This document shows positions 25,843 to 34,374 of a DNA stretch of 64,000 nucleotides, one piece after another. Source of the DNA: Zestomonas insulae. GTDB lineage: Bacteria; Pseudomonadota; Gammaproteobacteria; Pseudomonadales; Pseudomonadaceae. Under the pieces are notes generated by a model, which did no database searches, had not been told where the DNA came from, and saw only the letters and a program-made list of their open reading frames with translations. Numbering within the stretch: position 1 is the first letter of the stretch; the number at the start of each line of letters is the position of its first letter. The translations under genes were made by a program, and so were the position numbers. The DNA lies in NCBI RefSeq assembly GCF_016901015.1, contig NZ_JAFEUP010000007.1:180170-244169 (forward strand), given 5' to 3'.

Positions 25843-25932
25843 TTGCCGACGCCCGGCGCAATACAGCTTTACGTCTCCCGCGACCGTCCATCGCCCTATA
25901 ATCGGCGCATCCCGCCCGCAGAGACGCGTCCG

Positions 25933-26823
25933 ATGTACCAACACCTGCTGAAATCGCTCAACCGCCTGCACCCGCGCAGCTGGGACTTCATCCAGCTGAT
26001 GCGCATGGACAAGCCGATCGGTATCTACCTGCTGCTGTGGCCGACCTTGTGGGCGCTGTGGATCGCCGGCGAGGGCCGCCCGAGCGTGAAGAACCTGGTG
26101 ATCTTCCTGCTCGGCACCGTGCTGATGCGCGCGGCCGGCTGCGTGATCAACGACTACGCCGACCGCAACTTCGACGGCCATGTGGCGCGCACCCGCGAAC
26201 GTCCGCTGGCCAGCGGCCGGGTCAGTGCCAAGGAGGCGCTGGTGCTGTTCGCCGTGCTGCTGCTGGTCAGCTTCGGCCTGGTCCTGCTGACCAACGCGAC
26301 GACCATCTGGCTGTCGTTCGGCGGCGTCGCCCTCGCCGCTTGCTACCCGTTCATGAAGCGCTACACCTTCTACCCGCAGGTGGTGCTGGGCATGGCCTTC
26401 TCCTGGGGTATCCCGATGGCGTTCACCGCCGAGACCGGCGAACTGCCGATGGCCGCCTGGTTGCTGTACATCGCCAACCTGCTGTGGACCGTCGGCTACG
26501 ACACCTACTATGCGATGGCCGACCGCGAGGACGACCTGAAGATCGGGGTGAAATCCACCGCCATCCTGTTCGGCGACGCCGACCGGCTGATCATTCTCAG
26601 CCTGCAGGGCCTGGCTCTGCTGTGCCTGCTGCTGGCCGGCTCGCGCTTCGAGTTGGGCCTGTGCTTCCACCTCGGCCTGCTCGCCGCCGCGCTGTGCTTC
26701 GCCTGGGAGTTCTGGTTGACCCGCGCGCGCGAGCCGCTGGTGTGCTTCCAGGCCTTCCTGCACAACCACTGGGCCGGCCTGGCGATCTTCCTCGGCCTGG
26801 TGCTCGACTACGCGCTGCGCTGA
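25933..26823 (+). CDS. ubiA: 4-hydroxybenzoate octaprenyltransferase
   Basis: An inner-membrane prenyltransferase attaching the polyprenyl tail to 4-hydroxybenzoate in ubiquinone synthesis. The 296-residue protein has about eight to nine hydrophobic segments. The two aspartate-rich active-site motifs are NDYADRNFDGHVARTRERPL near residue 73 and DTYYAMADREDDLKIGVKST near 193. ATG 25933 gives the usual length. It follows ubiC by 90 bases. A hairpin (26828-26849) separates it from the convergent gene. Confidence 0.96.
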   Translation: MYQHLLKSLNRLHPRSWDFIQLMRMDKPIGIYLLLWPTLWALWIAGEGRPSVKNLVIFLLGTVLMRAAGCVINDYADRNFDGHVARTRERPLASGRVSAKEALVLFAVLLLVSFGLVLLTNATTIWLSFGGVALAACYPFMKRYTFYPQVVLGMAFSWGIPMAFTAETGELPMAAWLLYIANLLWTVGYDTYYAMADREDDLKIGVKSTAILFGDADRLIILSLQGLALLCLLLAGSRFELGLCFHLGLLAAALCFAWEFWLTRAREPLVCFQAFLHNHWAGLAIFLGLVLDYALR

Positions 26824-26827
26824 GTCG

Positions 26828-26849
26828 GGCCGGCGCTCCCGCGCCGGCC
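26828..26849. terminator. GC hairpin between ubiA and the convergent secreted-protein gene
   Basis: GGCCGGCGC (26828-26836) and GCGCCGGCC (26841-26849) form a perfect 9-bp stem with a TCCC loop. No T-run on either side; probably limits read-through between convergent genes. Confidence 0.5.
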
Positions 26850-26858
26850 GCAGGGTGG

Positions 26859-27233
26859 CTAGGGCTTGGCGACGTGCCAGACGCCCATCTTGCCTTCGCC
26901 GGTCTGGTCGCCGGCCTTCTTGTCCTGCACGAAGGTGTACACCGGCTTGCCCTTGTAGGCCCACTGCTGGCCGCCATCGTCGCGGGTGACCACGGTCCAC
27001 TCGCCGTCGGTCTTGGCCCCGGCGGCCGCGGCCAGCGGCGGCCAGTTGGCGGCGCACTGGCCGTTGCAGGCGGACTTGCCGGCGCTGTCCTTGTCGAAGG
27101 TGTACAGCGTCATGCCGTTGTGGTCGGTGAGAATGCCGCCGGACTCCATCGCCGGGTGATCGGCCACGGCCAGGCCTGGCAGGGTCCACAACAGACCGGC
27201 ACAGGTGGCGGCCAACAGGAAGGTTCTACTCAT
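26859..27233 (-). CDS. Secreted repeat protein (PF03640-type), COG4315
   Basis: A 124-residue exported protein with a signal peptide (about 1-24, ending LAVA). It has two copies of the secreted-repeat motif: GMTLYTFDKDSAGKSACNGQ with the conserved cysteine pair and C-x-x-x-WPPL, then KPVYTFVQDKKAGDQTGEG. Related proteins are annotated as lipoproteins or membrane-associated. Function is unknown. ATG 27233 fits the signal; the frame upstream is unrelated. It diverges from phoB. Confidence 0.8.
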   Translation of the reverse strand: MSRTFLLAATCAGLLWTLPGLAVADHPAMESGGILTDHNGMTLYTFDKDSAGKSACNGQCAANWPPLAAAAGAKTDGEWTVVTRDDGGQQWAYKGKPVYTFVQDKKAGDQTGEGKMGVWHVAKP

Positions 27234-27398
27234 CGCACGACTCCTCTGGTGAGACAGAGGCGATCTGACGGCAAACCCGAGGGTTTCGGACAGCCTCGCG
27301 GGATGGGTTGCGTGGGGCGCGCCGCGCCAGCGACGGCGGATGGTGACGGGCCCCGCAGAGAGCATAGTCCAGCCGCCGGCGCTGGCCGCATCGCCGCC

Positions 27399-27430
27399 AT
27401 GTCACATGACTGCAATAATTCCGTTATCTA
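27399..27430 (+). promoter_or_regulatory. Candidate Pho box and -10 ahead of phoB
   Basis: ATGTCAC (27399-27405) and CTGCAAT (27410-27416) are spaced 4 bases apart, each matching 5 of 7 positions of the CTGTCAT Pho half-site. A TATCTA -10 follows at 27425-27430, about 8 bases later, before the phoB ATG at 27463. This would give PhoB autoregulation, which is known in enterics and pseudomonads. Confidence 0.5.
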
Positions 27431-27462
27431 ATGCGCAGCACTTAGAAGTTTCGAGGTTCTCC

Positions 27463-28152
27463 ATGGTTGGCAAGAACATCCTCATCGTCGACGACGAAGC
27501 ACCGATCCGCGAAATGATCGCCGTGGCCCTGGAAATGGCCGGCTACGACTGCCTGGAAGCGGAAAACAGCCAGCAGGCACACGCCCTGATCGTCGACCGC
27601 AAGCCGGACCTGATCCTCCTCGACTGGATGCTGCCCGGCACCAGCGGCATCGAGCTGGCGCGGCGCCTGAAGCGCGACGAGCTGACCCAGGACGTGCCGA
27701 TCATCATGCTCACCGCCAAGGGCGAAGAGGACAACAAGATCCAGGGCCTGGAAGTCGGCGCCGACGACTACATCACCAAGCCGTTCTCGCCGCGCGAACT
27801 GGTCGCCCGCCTCAAGGCCGTGCTGCGCCGCGCCGGCCCCAGCGACGGCGAGACGCCGATCGAAGTCGGCGGCCTGCTGCTCGATCCGATCAGCCACCGC
27901 GTGACCATCGACGGCAAACCGGCCGAGATGGGTCCCACCGAGTACCGCCTGCTGCAGTTCTTCATGACCCACCAGGAGCGCGCCTACACCCGTGGCCAGC
28001 TGCTCGATCAGGTCTGGGGCGGCAACGTGTATGTCGAGGAGCGCACGGTCGACGTGCACATCCGCCGCCTGCGCAAGGCGCTCGGCGAGGTCTACGAGAA
28101 TTTGGTGCAGACGGTGCGCGGCACCGGTTATCGTTTCTCCACCAAAAGCTGA
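27463..28152 (+). CDS. phoB: Phosphate response regulator PhoB
   Basis: An OmpR-type regulator that binds Pho boxes when phosphate is short. The 229 residues comprise a receiver (about 1-118) with acidic pocket D10-D11, phospho-acceptor D54 (LILLDWMLPG) and lysine in YITKPF. The winged helix (about 130-229) ends VRGTGYRFS. Length is exactly the family norm. ATG 27463 follows CGAGGT. phoR is 38 bases downstream. Its likely targets in this window are pstS and pstC. Confidence 0.97.
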   Translation: MVGKNILIVDDEAPIREMIAVALEMAGYDCLEAENSQQAHALIVDRKPDLILLDWMLPGTSGIELARRLKRDELTQDVPIIMLTAKGEEDNKIQGLEVGADDYITKPFSPRELVARLKAVLRRAGPSDGETPIEVGGLLLDPISHRVTIDGKPAEMGPTEYRLLQFFMTHQERAYTRGQLLDQVWGGNVYVEERTVDVHIRRLRKALGEVYENLVQTVRGTGYRFSTKS

Positions 28153-28190
28153 GCCGGCCCCTGGCCGCTCGACAAGGAAACCCTTTCCAA

Positions 28191-29507
28191 GTGAACCATG
28201 ACTGGCGCGGCGTGGTGATTCGCCGCCTGCTCCTGCTGGTGGCGGCCTGCCTGCTGGTCGGTCTGATCAGCGGCGAGTACGCCTGGGCGCTGGTCGCCGG
28301 CCTCGCCGGCTACCTCGGCTGGACACTCTGGCAACTGCTGCGCCTGCAGCGCTGGCTCAAGCACCACCAACCCGACGAACCGCCACCCTTCGCCCACGGC
28401 CTGTGGGGCGAGGTGTTCGATGCCATCTACCACCTGCAACGTCGCGATCAGCGCGCCCGCGGGCGCCTGCAGGCGGTCATCGACCGCGCCCAGGAATCCA
28501 CCGCGGCGCTGCGCGATGCGGTGGTGATGCTGGATGCCGACGGCAACCTGGAATGGTGGAACCGCGCCGCGGAAACCATGCTCGGCCTGAAGACCCCGCA
28601 GGACAGCGGCCAGCCGGTGATCAACCTGGTCCGCCACCCGCGCTTCAAGGAGTACCTGGAGCAGACCCAGCACGTCGACCCGCTGGAGCTGCCGTCGCCG
28701 ATCAACGACCGCCTGCGCCTGCAGTTCCAGCTCACCCACTACGGCAACGGCGAACACCTGATGCTGGTGCGCGACATCACCCGCGTCCATCAGCTCGAGC
28801 AGATGCGCAAGGACTTCGTCGCCAACGTCTCCCATGAGCTGCGCACGCCGCTGACGGTGATCGCCGGCTACCTGGAGACCCTGCTCGACAACGTCGAGGA
28901 CGTGAATCCGCGCTGGCTGCGCCCGCTGCAGCAGATGCAGCAGCAGGGAGCGCGCATGCAGACGCTGCTCAACGACCTGCTTTTGTTAGCCAAGCTGGAA
29001 GCCACCGACTACCCCTCGGACAACCAGCCGGTGGCCGTCGACGAGCTGCTGCAGACCATCAAGGCCGACGCCCAGGCGCTGTCCGCCGCGCGCCAGCACC
29101 GCATCAGCCTCGACGCCGCTGCCGACGTGCAGCTCAAGGGCAGCGAGGCGGAGCTGCGCAGCGCCTTCTCCAACCTGATCTTCAACGCGGTGAAGTACAC
29201 CCCGGACGGCGGCGACGTACGCATCCGCTGGTGGGCCGATGCGCAAGGCGCGCACCTCACCGTGCAGGACAGCGGCATCGGCATCGAGGCGCATCACCTG
29301 CCGCGCGTCACCGAACGCTTCTACCGGGTCGACTCCAGCCGCGCCAGCCACACCGGCGGCACCGGCCTCGGCCTGGCGATCGTCAAGCATGTGCTGCTGC
29401 GCCACCGTGGCCGCCTCGACATCAGCAGCGTGCTCGGCCAGGGCAGCACCTTCACCTGCCACTTCCCGCTCAGCCAGGTGGTGCGCGAGGACCTGCAGCC
29501 GAGCTGA
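28191..29507 (+). CDS. phoR: Phosphate sensor histidine kinase PhoR
   Basis: Membrane kinase that phosphorylates PhoB. The 438 residues comprise two membrane helices (about 9-27 and 30-50) with almost no periplasmic loop, then a PAS domain (about 95-200). The H-box VANVSHELRTPLTV carries H215. ATPase motifs are NLIFNAVKYTPDG (N), DSGIGIE (G1) and GTGLGLAIVKHV (G2). The lack of a periplasmic sensor is normal for PhoR, which senses through the Pst system and PhoU. The start is GTG at 28191 with AAGGA 12 bases upstream. Confidence 0.96.
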   Translation: MNHDWRGVVIRRLLLLVAACLLVGLISGEYAWALVAGLAGYLGWTLWQLLRLQRWLKHHQPDEPPPFAHGLWGEVFDAIYHLQRRDQRARGRLQAVIDRAQESTAALRDAVVMLDADGNLEWWNRAAETMLGLKTPQDSGQPVINLVRHPRFKEYLEQTQHVDPLELPSPINDRLRLQFQLTHYGNGEHLMLVRDITRVHQLEQMRKDFVANVSHELRTPLTVIAGYLETLLDNVEDVNPRWLRPLQQMQQQGARMQTLLNDLLLLAKLEATDYPSDNQPVAVDELLQTIKADAQALSAARQHRISLDAAADVQLKGSEAELRSAFSNLIFNAVKYTPDGGDVRIRWWADAQGAHLTVQDSGIGIEAHHLPRVTERFYRVDSSRASHTGGTGLGLAIVKHVLLRHRGRLDISSVLGQGSTFTCHFPLSQVVREDLQPS

Positions 29508-29591
29508 CCGGTCGCCCCGCCGCGGCCCGCGGCTTGCAAACTGGCGACTCAACCTTCACCCTTAGCCGGTCATCAGCCAACGCCCCCACCA

Positions 29592-30935
29592 ATGGACCCT
29601 TCCTCTAGTAGTCACTCCCTTCTCGTCTATTTCGCCGACTTCGGCCTCATTCTCTTTGCCCTGTTTCTGGTGCTGCTCAACGGCTTCTTCGTCGCCGCCG
29701 AGTTCGCCATGGTCAAGCTGCGCGCCACCAAGGTCGACGCCATCGCCGAGCGGCACGGCTGGCGCGGGCATATCCTGCGCACCGTGCACAATCAGCTCGA
29801 CGCCTACCTGTCGGCCTGCCAGCTGGGCATTACCCTGGCCTCGCTGGGCCTCGGCTGGGTCGGCGAACCGGCCTTCGCCGAAATTCTCGAACCGCTGCTC
29901 GCCGCCATCGGCGTCGACTCGCCGGAAGTCATCCGCGGCATCGCCTTCTTCACCGCGTTCTTCATCATTTCCTACCTGCACATCGTGGTCGGCGAGCTGG
30001 CGCCGAAGTCCTGGGCGATTCGCCAGCCGGAACGCCTCTCGCTGTGGACCGCCGCGCCGCTGTACCTGTTCTACTGGCTGATGTACCCGGCGATCTACCT
30101 GCTCAACGCCAGTGCCAACGGCATCCTGCGCATCGCCGGCCAGGGCGAGCCGGGGCCGCACCATGAGCACCATTACAGCCGCGACGAACTCAAGCTGATC
30201 CTCCACTCCAGCCGCGCCCGCGACCCCAGCGACCAGGACATGCGCGTGCTGGCCTCGGCGGTCGAGCTCGGTGAACTGGAGGTGGTGGACTGGGCCAACT
30301 CGCGCGAGGACCTGGTGTACATCGAGCGAAACATGCCGCTCGACGAGGTGTTCAGCATCTTCCGCCGCCACAAGTACAGCCGTTACCCGGTGTACGACGA
30401 GGCCGCCGGCGAGTTCATCGGCCTGCTGCACATCAAGGACCTGCTGCTGCAGCTGTCGCTGCTGGAAATGCTGCCGACCGCGGTCAAGCTCGACGAGCTG
30501 ATCCATCCGCTGGAAAGCGTGTCGCGGCACATGCCACTGTCCAGCCTGCTCGAGCAGTTCCGCCAGGGCGGCTCGCACTTCGCCCTGGTCGAGGAGGCCG
30601 ACGGCAAGGTGATCGGCTATCTGACCATGGAAGACGTGCTGGAAGTGCTGGTCGGCGACATTCAGGACGAGCACCGCAAGGCCGAGCGCGGTGTGCTCGC
30701 CTACCAGCCGGGCAAGCTGCTGGTGCGCGGCGACACCCCGCTGTTCAAGCTCGAGCGCCTGCTCGGCGTCGACCTCGACCACATTGAGGCGGAAACCCTC
30801 GCCGGGCTGGTCTACGAGACGCTCAAGCGCGTCCCGGAAGAGGAAGAGCTGATCGAGGTCTCCGGGCTGCGCATCATCGTCAAGAAGATGAAGGGGCCGA
30901 AGATCGTCCTCGCCAAGGTGCTCAAGCTCGACTGA
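29592..30935 (+). CDS. HlyC/CorC-family membrane protein (DUF21-CBS-CorC)
   Basis: A 447-residue member of the CorC/HlyC (UPF0053) family. It has an N-terminal DUF21/CNNM membrane domain (about 10-170; NGFFVAAEFAMVKLR, QLGITLASLGLGW and VGELAPKSWAI). A CBS pair follows (about 215-335), then a C-terminal CorC_HlyC domain (about 350-447). Family members are linked to Mg/Co homeostasis or are called hemolysins; transport is uncertain. No clear Shine-Dalgarno precedes ATG 29592. It follows phoR by 84 bases, a neighbourhood common in pseudomonads. Confidence 0.88.
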   Translation: MDPSSSSHSLLVYFADFGLILFALFLVLLNGFFVAAEFAMVKLRATKVDAIAERHGWRGHILRTVHNQLDAYLSACQLGITLASLGLGWVGEPAFAEILEPLLAAIGVDSPEVIRGIAFFTAFFIISYLHIVVGELAPKSWAIRQPERLSLWTAAPLYLFYWLMYPAIYLLNASANGILRIAGQGEPGPHHEHHYSRDELKLILHSSRARDPSDQDMRVLASAVELGELEVVDWANSREDLVYIERNMPLDEVFSIFRRHKYSRYPVYDEAAGEFIGLLHIKDLLLQLSLLEMLPTAVKLDELIHPLESVSRHMPLSSLLEQFRQGGSHFALVEEADGKVIGYLTMEDVLEVLVGDIQDEHRKAERGVLAYQPGKLLVRGDTPLFKLERLLGVDLDHIEAETLAGLVYETLKRVPEEEELIEVSGLRIIVKKMKGPKIVLAKVLKLD

Positions 30936-30947
30936 GCCCGCCTCGCC

Positions 30948-30982
30948 GCTCTCCAGGCCGCCGTCCGGCCGACCTGGAGAGC
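30948..30982. terminator. Stem-loop between CorC gene and small minus-strand gene
   Basis: GCTCTCCAGG (30948-30957) pairs perfectly with CCTGGAGAGC (30973-30982) with a 15-base loop. It lies in the 59-base convergent gap and probably terminates one or both transcripts, although no T-run is visible. Confidence 0.5.
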
Positions 30983-30994
30983 CGGCTGGCCGCG

Positions 30995-31240
30995 CTAATG
31001 CAGCTCGCGGCCCTTATCCAGCATTTGATCGACCAGCCATTTGCCGTGTGCCACGGACGCGCGCTGGGCGTTGTCCAGGTCGGCGAGGAAGGCGTACTGC
31101 ATCGGTAGGGCGATGCGCTTGCTGGTCTTGCCGTCCGGCGTGGTGATGTGACAGCCGCCGGCCCAGGGCGTGGGAATTCCCGGGTGTTCGACGACGTCGG
31201 CGCTGATGGTGTAGTTGCGGTGGACGCAGTGCATGTTCAT
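30995..31240 (-). CDS. Small protein of unknown function
   Basis: An 81-residue protein from ATG 31240 (MNMHCVHRNYTISADVVEHPG). GAGGTT lies about 6 bases upstream, which decides this start over an upstream in-frame ATG. It has no signal peptide and no recognised motif. The middle contains GGCHITTPDGKTSKRIALP; the end is helical and charged. It is convergent with the CorC gene and upstream of nothing on its strand. I do not recognise it. Its codon use is ordinary for the window, so it is probably a real core or genus-level gene. Confidence 0.6.
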   Translation of the reverse strand: MNMHCVHRNYTISADVVEHPGIPTPWAGGCHITTPDGKTSKRIALPMQYAFLADLDNAQRASVAHGKWLVDQMLDKGRELH

Positions 31241-31416
31241 GGGCTGAACCTCGCGGTTGAAATCCCCACCGGCCGGCGGACACGCGGCCCGAGGGTTCGG
31301 CTTGGCTGTTTTCCACCTGAAGATCCGCACGGGGTGCGTGGTGCTTCCGCTGCTTTGCCCACCTTAGTGCAGTTGCCCGTGCGCCGACGCGGCAACCGAC
31401 GAAGGGTTGCCGCCGT

Positions 31417-32313
31417 TCAGTCGCCGCCGACGGCGAAGTTCGGCAGGCTGTCGACCGGCTGATTGAAGTCGAACGGGATGGATTCCAGCGCCAGGCCGAC
31501 GTTGCGCTGAACCACGAAGTGCAGGTGCGGGCCGCTGCTATTGCCGGTGTTGCCGGAGCGCGCCAGGGGCATGCCGACGCTGATGCGCTGGCCTTCCTCG
31601 ACCAGCACCGAACCGCGCTTCAGGTGCAGGTAGACGCCCATGGTGCCGTCGTCGTGGAGCACCCGCACGTAGTTGCCGGACGGGTTGGTGCCGCGCCCGT
31701 ATTGGCCGTTCTCGGTCTTCACCACCACCCCGCCGCGCGCGGCGACGATCGGCGTGCCCTCGGGCATGGCGATGTCCATCGCGTAGCGGCCCTTGGGGGT
31801 GAAGTGGCTGTACTTGCCGTTGGCGCCCTGGGTCAGGCGGAACGGCCCGCCGCGCCACGGCAGTGGGTAGGCGTAGTCCTGCGGCAGCAGGCGCGGATCG
31901 CCGAGGGCGAAGCGCAGCTTGGGCGTGTAGCGCAGCGGCTTGCTGGCGTCGCGCGGGGCCAGGGTGGCCAGGCGCATGCTGGTGCGCGGCGGCAGGACCC
32001 AGCGGATCGGCTGCTCCGGCGCGCCGCTGACGTTGTCCAGCTTGCTCAGGCTCAGCTGCACCTCGACCGGCGCGTACAGGTCGTTGCGCACCAGCAGAGT
32101 CTCGCCGGCGGCGTGTTTCTTGGTTTCCAGCTTCACCGCGCTGTCCAGGCGCTCGACCATGCGCTCGCGGAACACGAATTCCTGCGCGCCCTTCACGGCC
32201 TTGTCGGTGTAGGTCACCACGCCATTGGCGTCGGTGTACTTGTAGATGGTCAGTGCCAGCGCCGGCGCGGCCATGCCGAGCCCGGCCAGCACCAGGAATA
32301 TGCGCCCCAGCAT
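31417..32313 (-). CDS. M23 peptidase with N-terminal DUF4124 domain
   Basis: A 298-residue exported LytM/M23-type metallopeptidase, probably acting on peptidoglycan cross-links. It has a signal (about 1-20, ending ALA), a DUF4124 module (22-50), a beta-rich linker and the M23 domain (about 150-270). Zinc ligands fit H170, D180 and H265, and H230/H263 are catalytic candidates (YLHLK; GPHLHF). The H-to-D spacing of 10 is longer than the common HxxxD form but resembles LasA-type members. It has a good Shine-Dalgarno (GGGGGA). The preceding gap 32314-32514 shows nothing clear. Confidence 0.85.
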   Translation of the reverse strand: MLGRIFLVLAGLGMAAPALALTIYKYTDANGVVTYTDKAVKGAQEFVFRERMVERLDSAVKLETKKHAAGETLLVRNDLYAPVEVQLSLSKLDNVSGAPEQPIRWVLPPRTSMRLATLAPRDASKPLRYTPKLRFALGDPRLLPQDYAYPLPWRGGPFRLTQGANGKYSHFTPKGRYAMDIAMPEGTPIVAARGGVVVKTENGQYGRGTNPSGNYVRVLHDDGTMGVYLHLKRGSVLVEEGQRISVGMPLARSGNTGNSSGPHLHFVVQRNVGLALESIPFDFNQPVDSLPNFAVGGD

Positions 32314-32514
32314 GATTCCCCCGCTCCCGCTGTTGTTGTTATGTCGGCGACGACCGTCCCGGCCTGGCGTTGCTCACGGCCCGGCGGCGTCTTTATTTGG
32401 CTGATCTGCGAGCAAGACTAGCAGCGCCGGAGAGCGCCGGGGAGTCGCCGGTCGTCGGCCGGGGCGGCGCGGTGCGCGACGCAGTTCACAGCGCCGCGCA
32501 CGGCAGCGGCGCGA

Positions 32515-33411
32515 TTAGGCGCCGGGGACGAAATGGCGCTGCGCGGTGCCGCGGGCGATCAGCCGTGACAGGTAGTCGAGCTTCTGCGGGTCTTGGTCGA
32601 CGAAGCGCAGGGTCAACTGCAGCCACTCGCTGTCCGGCTTCGGTTCGAAGGCGGCGACCGCGTGCAGGTAGCCGTTGAGCCGCGCCACCTCCTCGCCGCC
32701 CTCGCCCTGCGCGAGGTCGAGCACCGCGCTTTCCAGCACCTGCGGCAGCGGTTCGCCGCGCTTCACCAGCAGCAGGGCTTCCTTGAGGCTGAGCGCCTTG
32801 ATCACGCAGGCCAGGGTGCCGCCCGGCAGGCGCAACTGGCCCTGGCCACGGTTGCCGCTCGGAGCGCTGGCGGGTTTGCTCGGTGTCGGCGCGGCGGCGG
32901 CGCGTGGCCGTTCGGCGCTGGCGGTGGGCTGGATGACTTCGGCCTTGCCGCCGGTCAGCTTGGCCAGCGAGTCGTTGGCGAAGGCGCTGCTCGCCGCCTT
33001 CGGCGCCTGCGCCATCAGCTGCTCGAGCTTGCCGGCGCGGTGCAGCGCCTTCTTCACCTTGGTGATCAGCTGGTCGTTGGAGAAGGGCTTGCCGATGTAG
33101 TCGGAGACGCCGGCCTGGATGGCCTGAACGACGTTTTCCTTGTCACCTCGGCTGGTCACCATGATGAACGGCACCGCCTGCAGCGGCGGCTGTTCGCGGC
33201 ACCAGGCGAGCAGCTCGAGGCCGCTCATTTCCGGCATTTCCCAGTCGCAGAGGATCAGATCATAAGCCTGGCGGCTGAGAATCTGCTGGGCCTTGCGGCC
33301 GTTCACCGCCTCTTCGATCTGGATACCGGGGAAATGCCCGCGCAGGCCCTTTTTCATCAAATCCCGGATGAAAGGGGCATCGTCCACTACCAGCACTGAC
33401 ACTTTGCTCAT
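32515..33411 (-). CDS. CheY-like response regulator with C-terminal extension
   Basis: A 298-residue two-part regulator. The receiver domain (about 1-125) has acidic residues D10-D11, phospho-acceptor in LILCDWEMPEMSG near residue 56, and lysine in YIGKPF. A Pro/Ala/Ser-rich linker (about 135-195) leads to a C-terminal domain (about 195-298) without a DNA-binding motif that I recognise. The output is unknown; a PilZ-like or enzymatic role cannot be shown. AGGAGTGG precedes the ATG. It lies 73 bases downstream of phoU on the same strand. Confidence 0.8.
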   Translation of the reverse strand: MSKVSVLVVDDAPFIRDLMKKGLRGHFPGIQIEEAVNGRKAQQILSRQAYDLILCDWEMPEMSGLELLAWCREQPPLQAVPFIMVTSRGDKENVVQAIQAGVSDYIGKPFSNDQLITKVKKALHRAGKLEQLMAQAPKAASSAFANDSLAKLTGGKAEVIQPTASAERPRAAAAPTPSKPASAPSGNRGQGQLRLPGGTLACVIKALSLKEALLLVKRGEPLPQVLESAVLDLAQGEGGEEVARLNGYLHAVAAFEPKPDSEWLQLTLRFVDQDPQKLDYLSRLIARGTAQRHFVPGA

Positions 33412-33484
33412 CGACCACTCCTACGGCAATCGCGCAAGCATAGCTGGCAGCGCTGGCCACTGGCCAACTTTGCTGACCGCAGGT

Positions 33485-34228
33485 TCAGACTTCCGGGGTG
33501 TCGTTGCCGCGGTCGCCCTGCACTTCTTCCTTCATGCGGGTCAGGCCGAGGTGGCGCACGTCGGTGCCGCGCACCAGGTAGATCACCAGTTCGGCGATGT
33601 TGCGCGCGTGGTCGCCAATGCGTTCCAGCGAGCGCAGCGCCCAGATCACGTTGAGCACGCGGGAGATCGAGCGCGGGTCTTCCATCATGTAGGTGACCAG
33701 TTCGCGCAGCGCGGTCTTGTACTCGCGGTCGATGGTCTTGTCGTACTGCGCCACCGACAGGGCCAGGTCGGCGTCGAAGCGGGCGAAGGCGTCGAGCGCC
33801 TCCTGGACCATCTTGCGCACCTGCTGGCCGATGTGGCGCACCTCGACGTAGCCGCGCGGCGACTCGCCCTCCTCGGTGAGCAGGATGGCGCGCTTGGCGA
33901 TCTTGGTGGCTTCGTCGCCGATCCGCTCGAGGTCGATCACCGACTTGGAGATGCTGATGATCAGGCGCAGGTCGGAAGCGGCCGGCTGGCGGCGGGCGAG
34001 GATGCGCAGGCATTCCTCGTCGATGTTGCGCTCCATCTGGTTGATCTGCTCGTCGATTTCGCGGACCTGCTGGGCCAGCCCGGAGTCGGCGTCGATCAGC
34101 GCGTTGACCGCGTCGTTGACCTGCTTCTCGACCAGCCCGCCCATCGCCAGGAGGTGGCTGCGCACCTCCTCCAGTTCGGCGTTGAACTGCTGGGAAATGT
34201 GATGGGTGAGGCTGTCTTTGTTGATCAT
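33485..34228 (-). CDS. phoU: Phosphate signalling protein PhoU
   Basis: PhoU links the Pst transporter to PhoR and represses the Pho regulon when phosphate is plentiful. The 247-residue helical protein has two tandem three-helix PhoU repeats, each with the metal-binding-type motif: SVIDLERIGDEATKIAKRA near residue 92 and RSLERIGDHARNIAE near 200. ATG 34228 is preceded by AAGGG. It is the last gene of the pst cluster, 146 bases after pstB, the usual order pstSCAB-phoU. Confidence 0.96.
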   Translation of the reverse strand: MINKDSLTHHISQQFNAELEEVRSHLLAMGGLVEKQVNDAVNALIDADSGLAQQVREIDEQINQMERNIDEECLRILARRQPAASDLRLIISISKSVIDLERIGDEATKIAKRAILLTEEGESPRGYVEVRHIGQQVRKMVQEALDAFARFDADLALSVAQYDKTIDREYKTALRELVTYMMEDPRSISRVLNVIWALRSLERIGDHARNIAELVIYLVRGTDVRHLGLTRMKEEVQGDRGNDTPEV

Positions 34229-34374
34229 TATCGGACCCTTGAAAGCTGGTTCTTGGCCTGGCGTCAGCCGGCTCTTGGCAAATCGTGCTGGGCTAGGAGG
34301 CGCCACGCAGACGGTACAACCGAGTACGGCAAGTGGCGCCGACGACGTCCAGCGCGATTTGCCATAGCCGGCGG

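Noticed and set aside
31417..32313. M23 peptidase thought to lack the first zinc histidine
   Set aside because: The usual HxxxD is absent, but H170 and D180 at LasA-like spacing can serve, so the protein is not called inactive.
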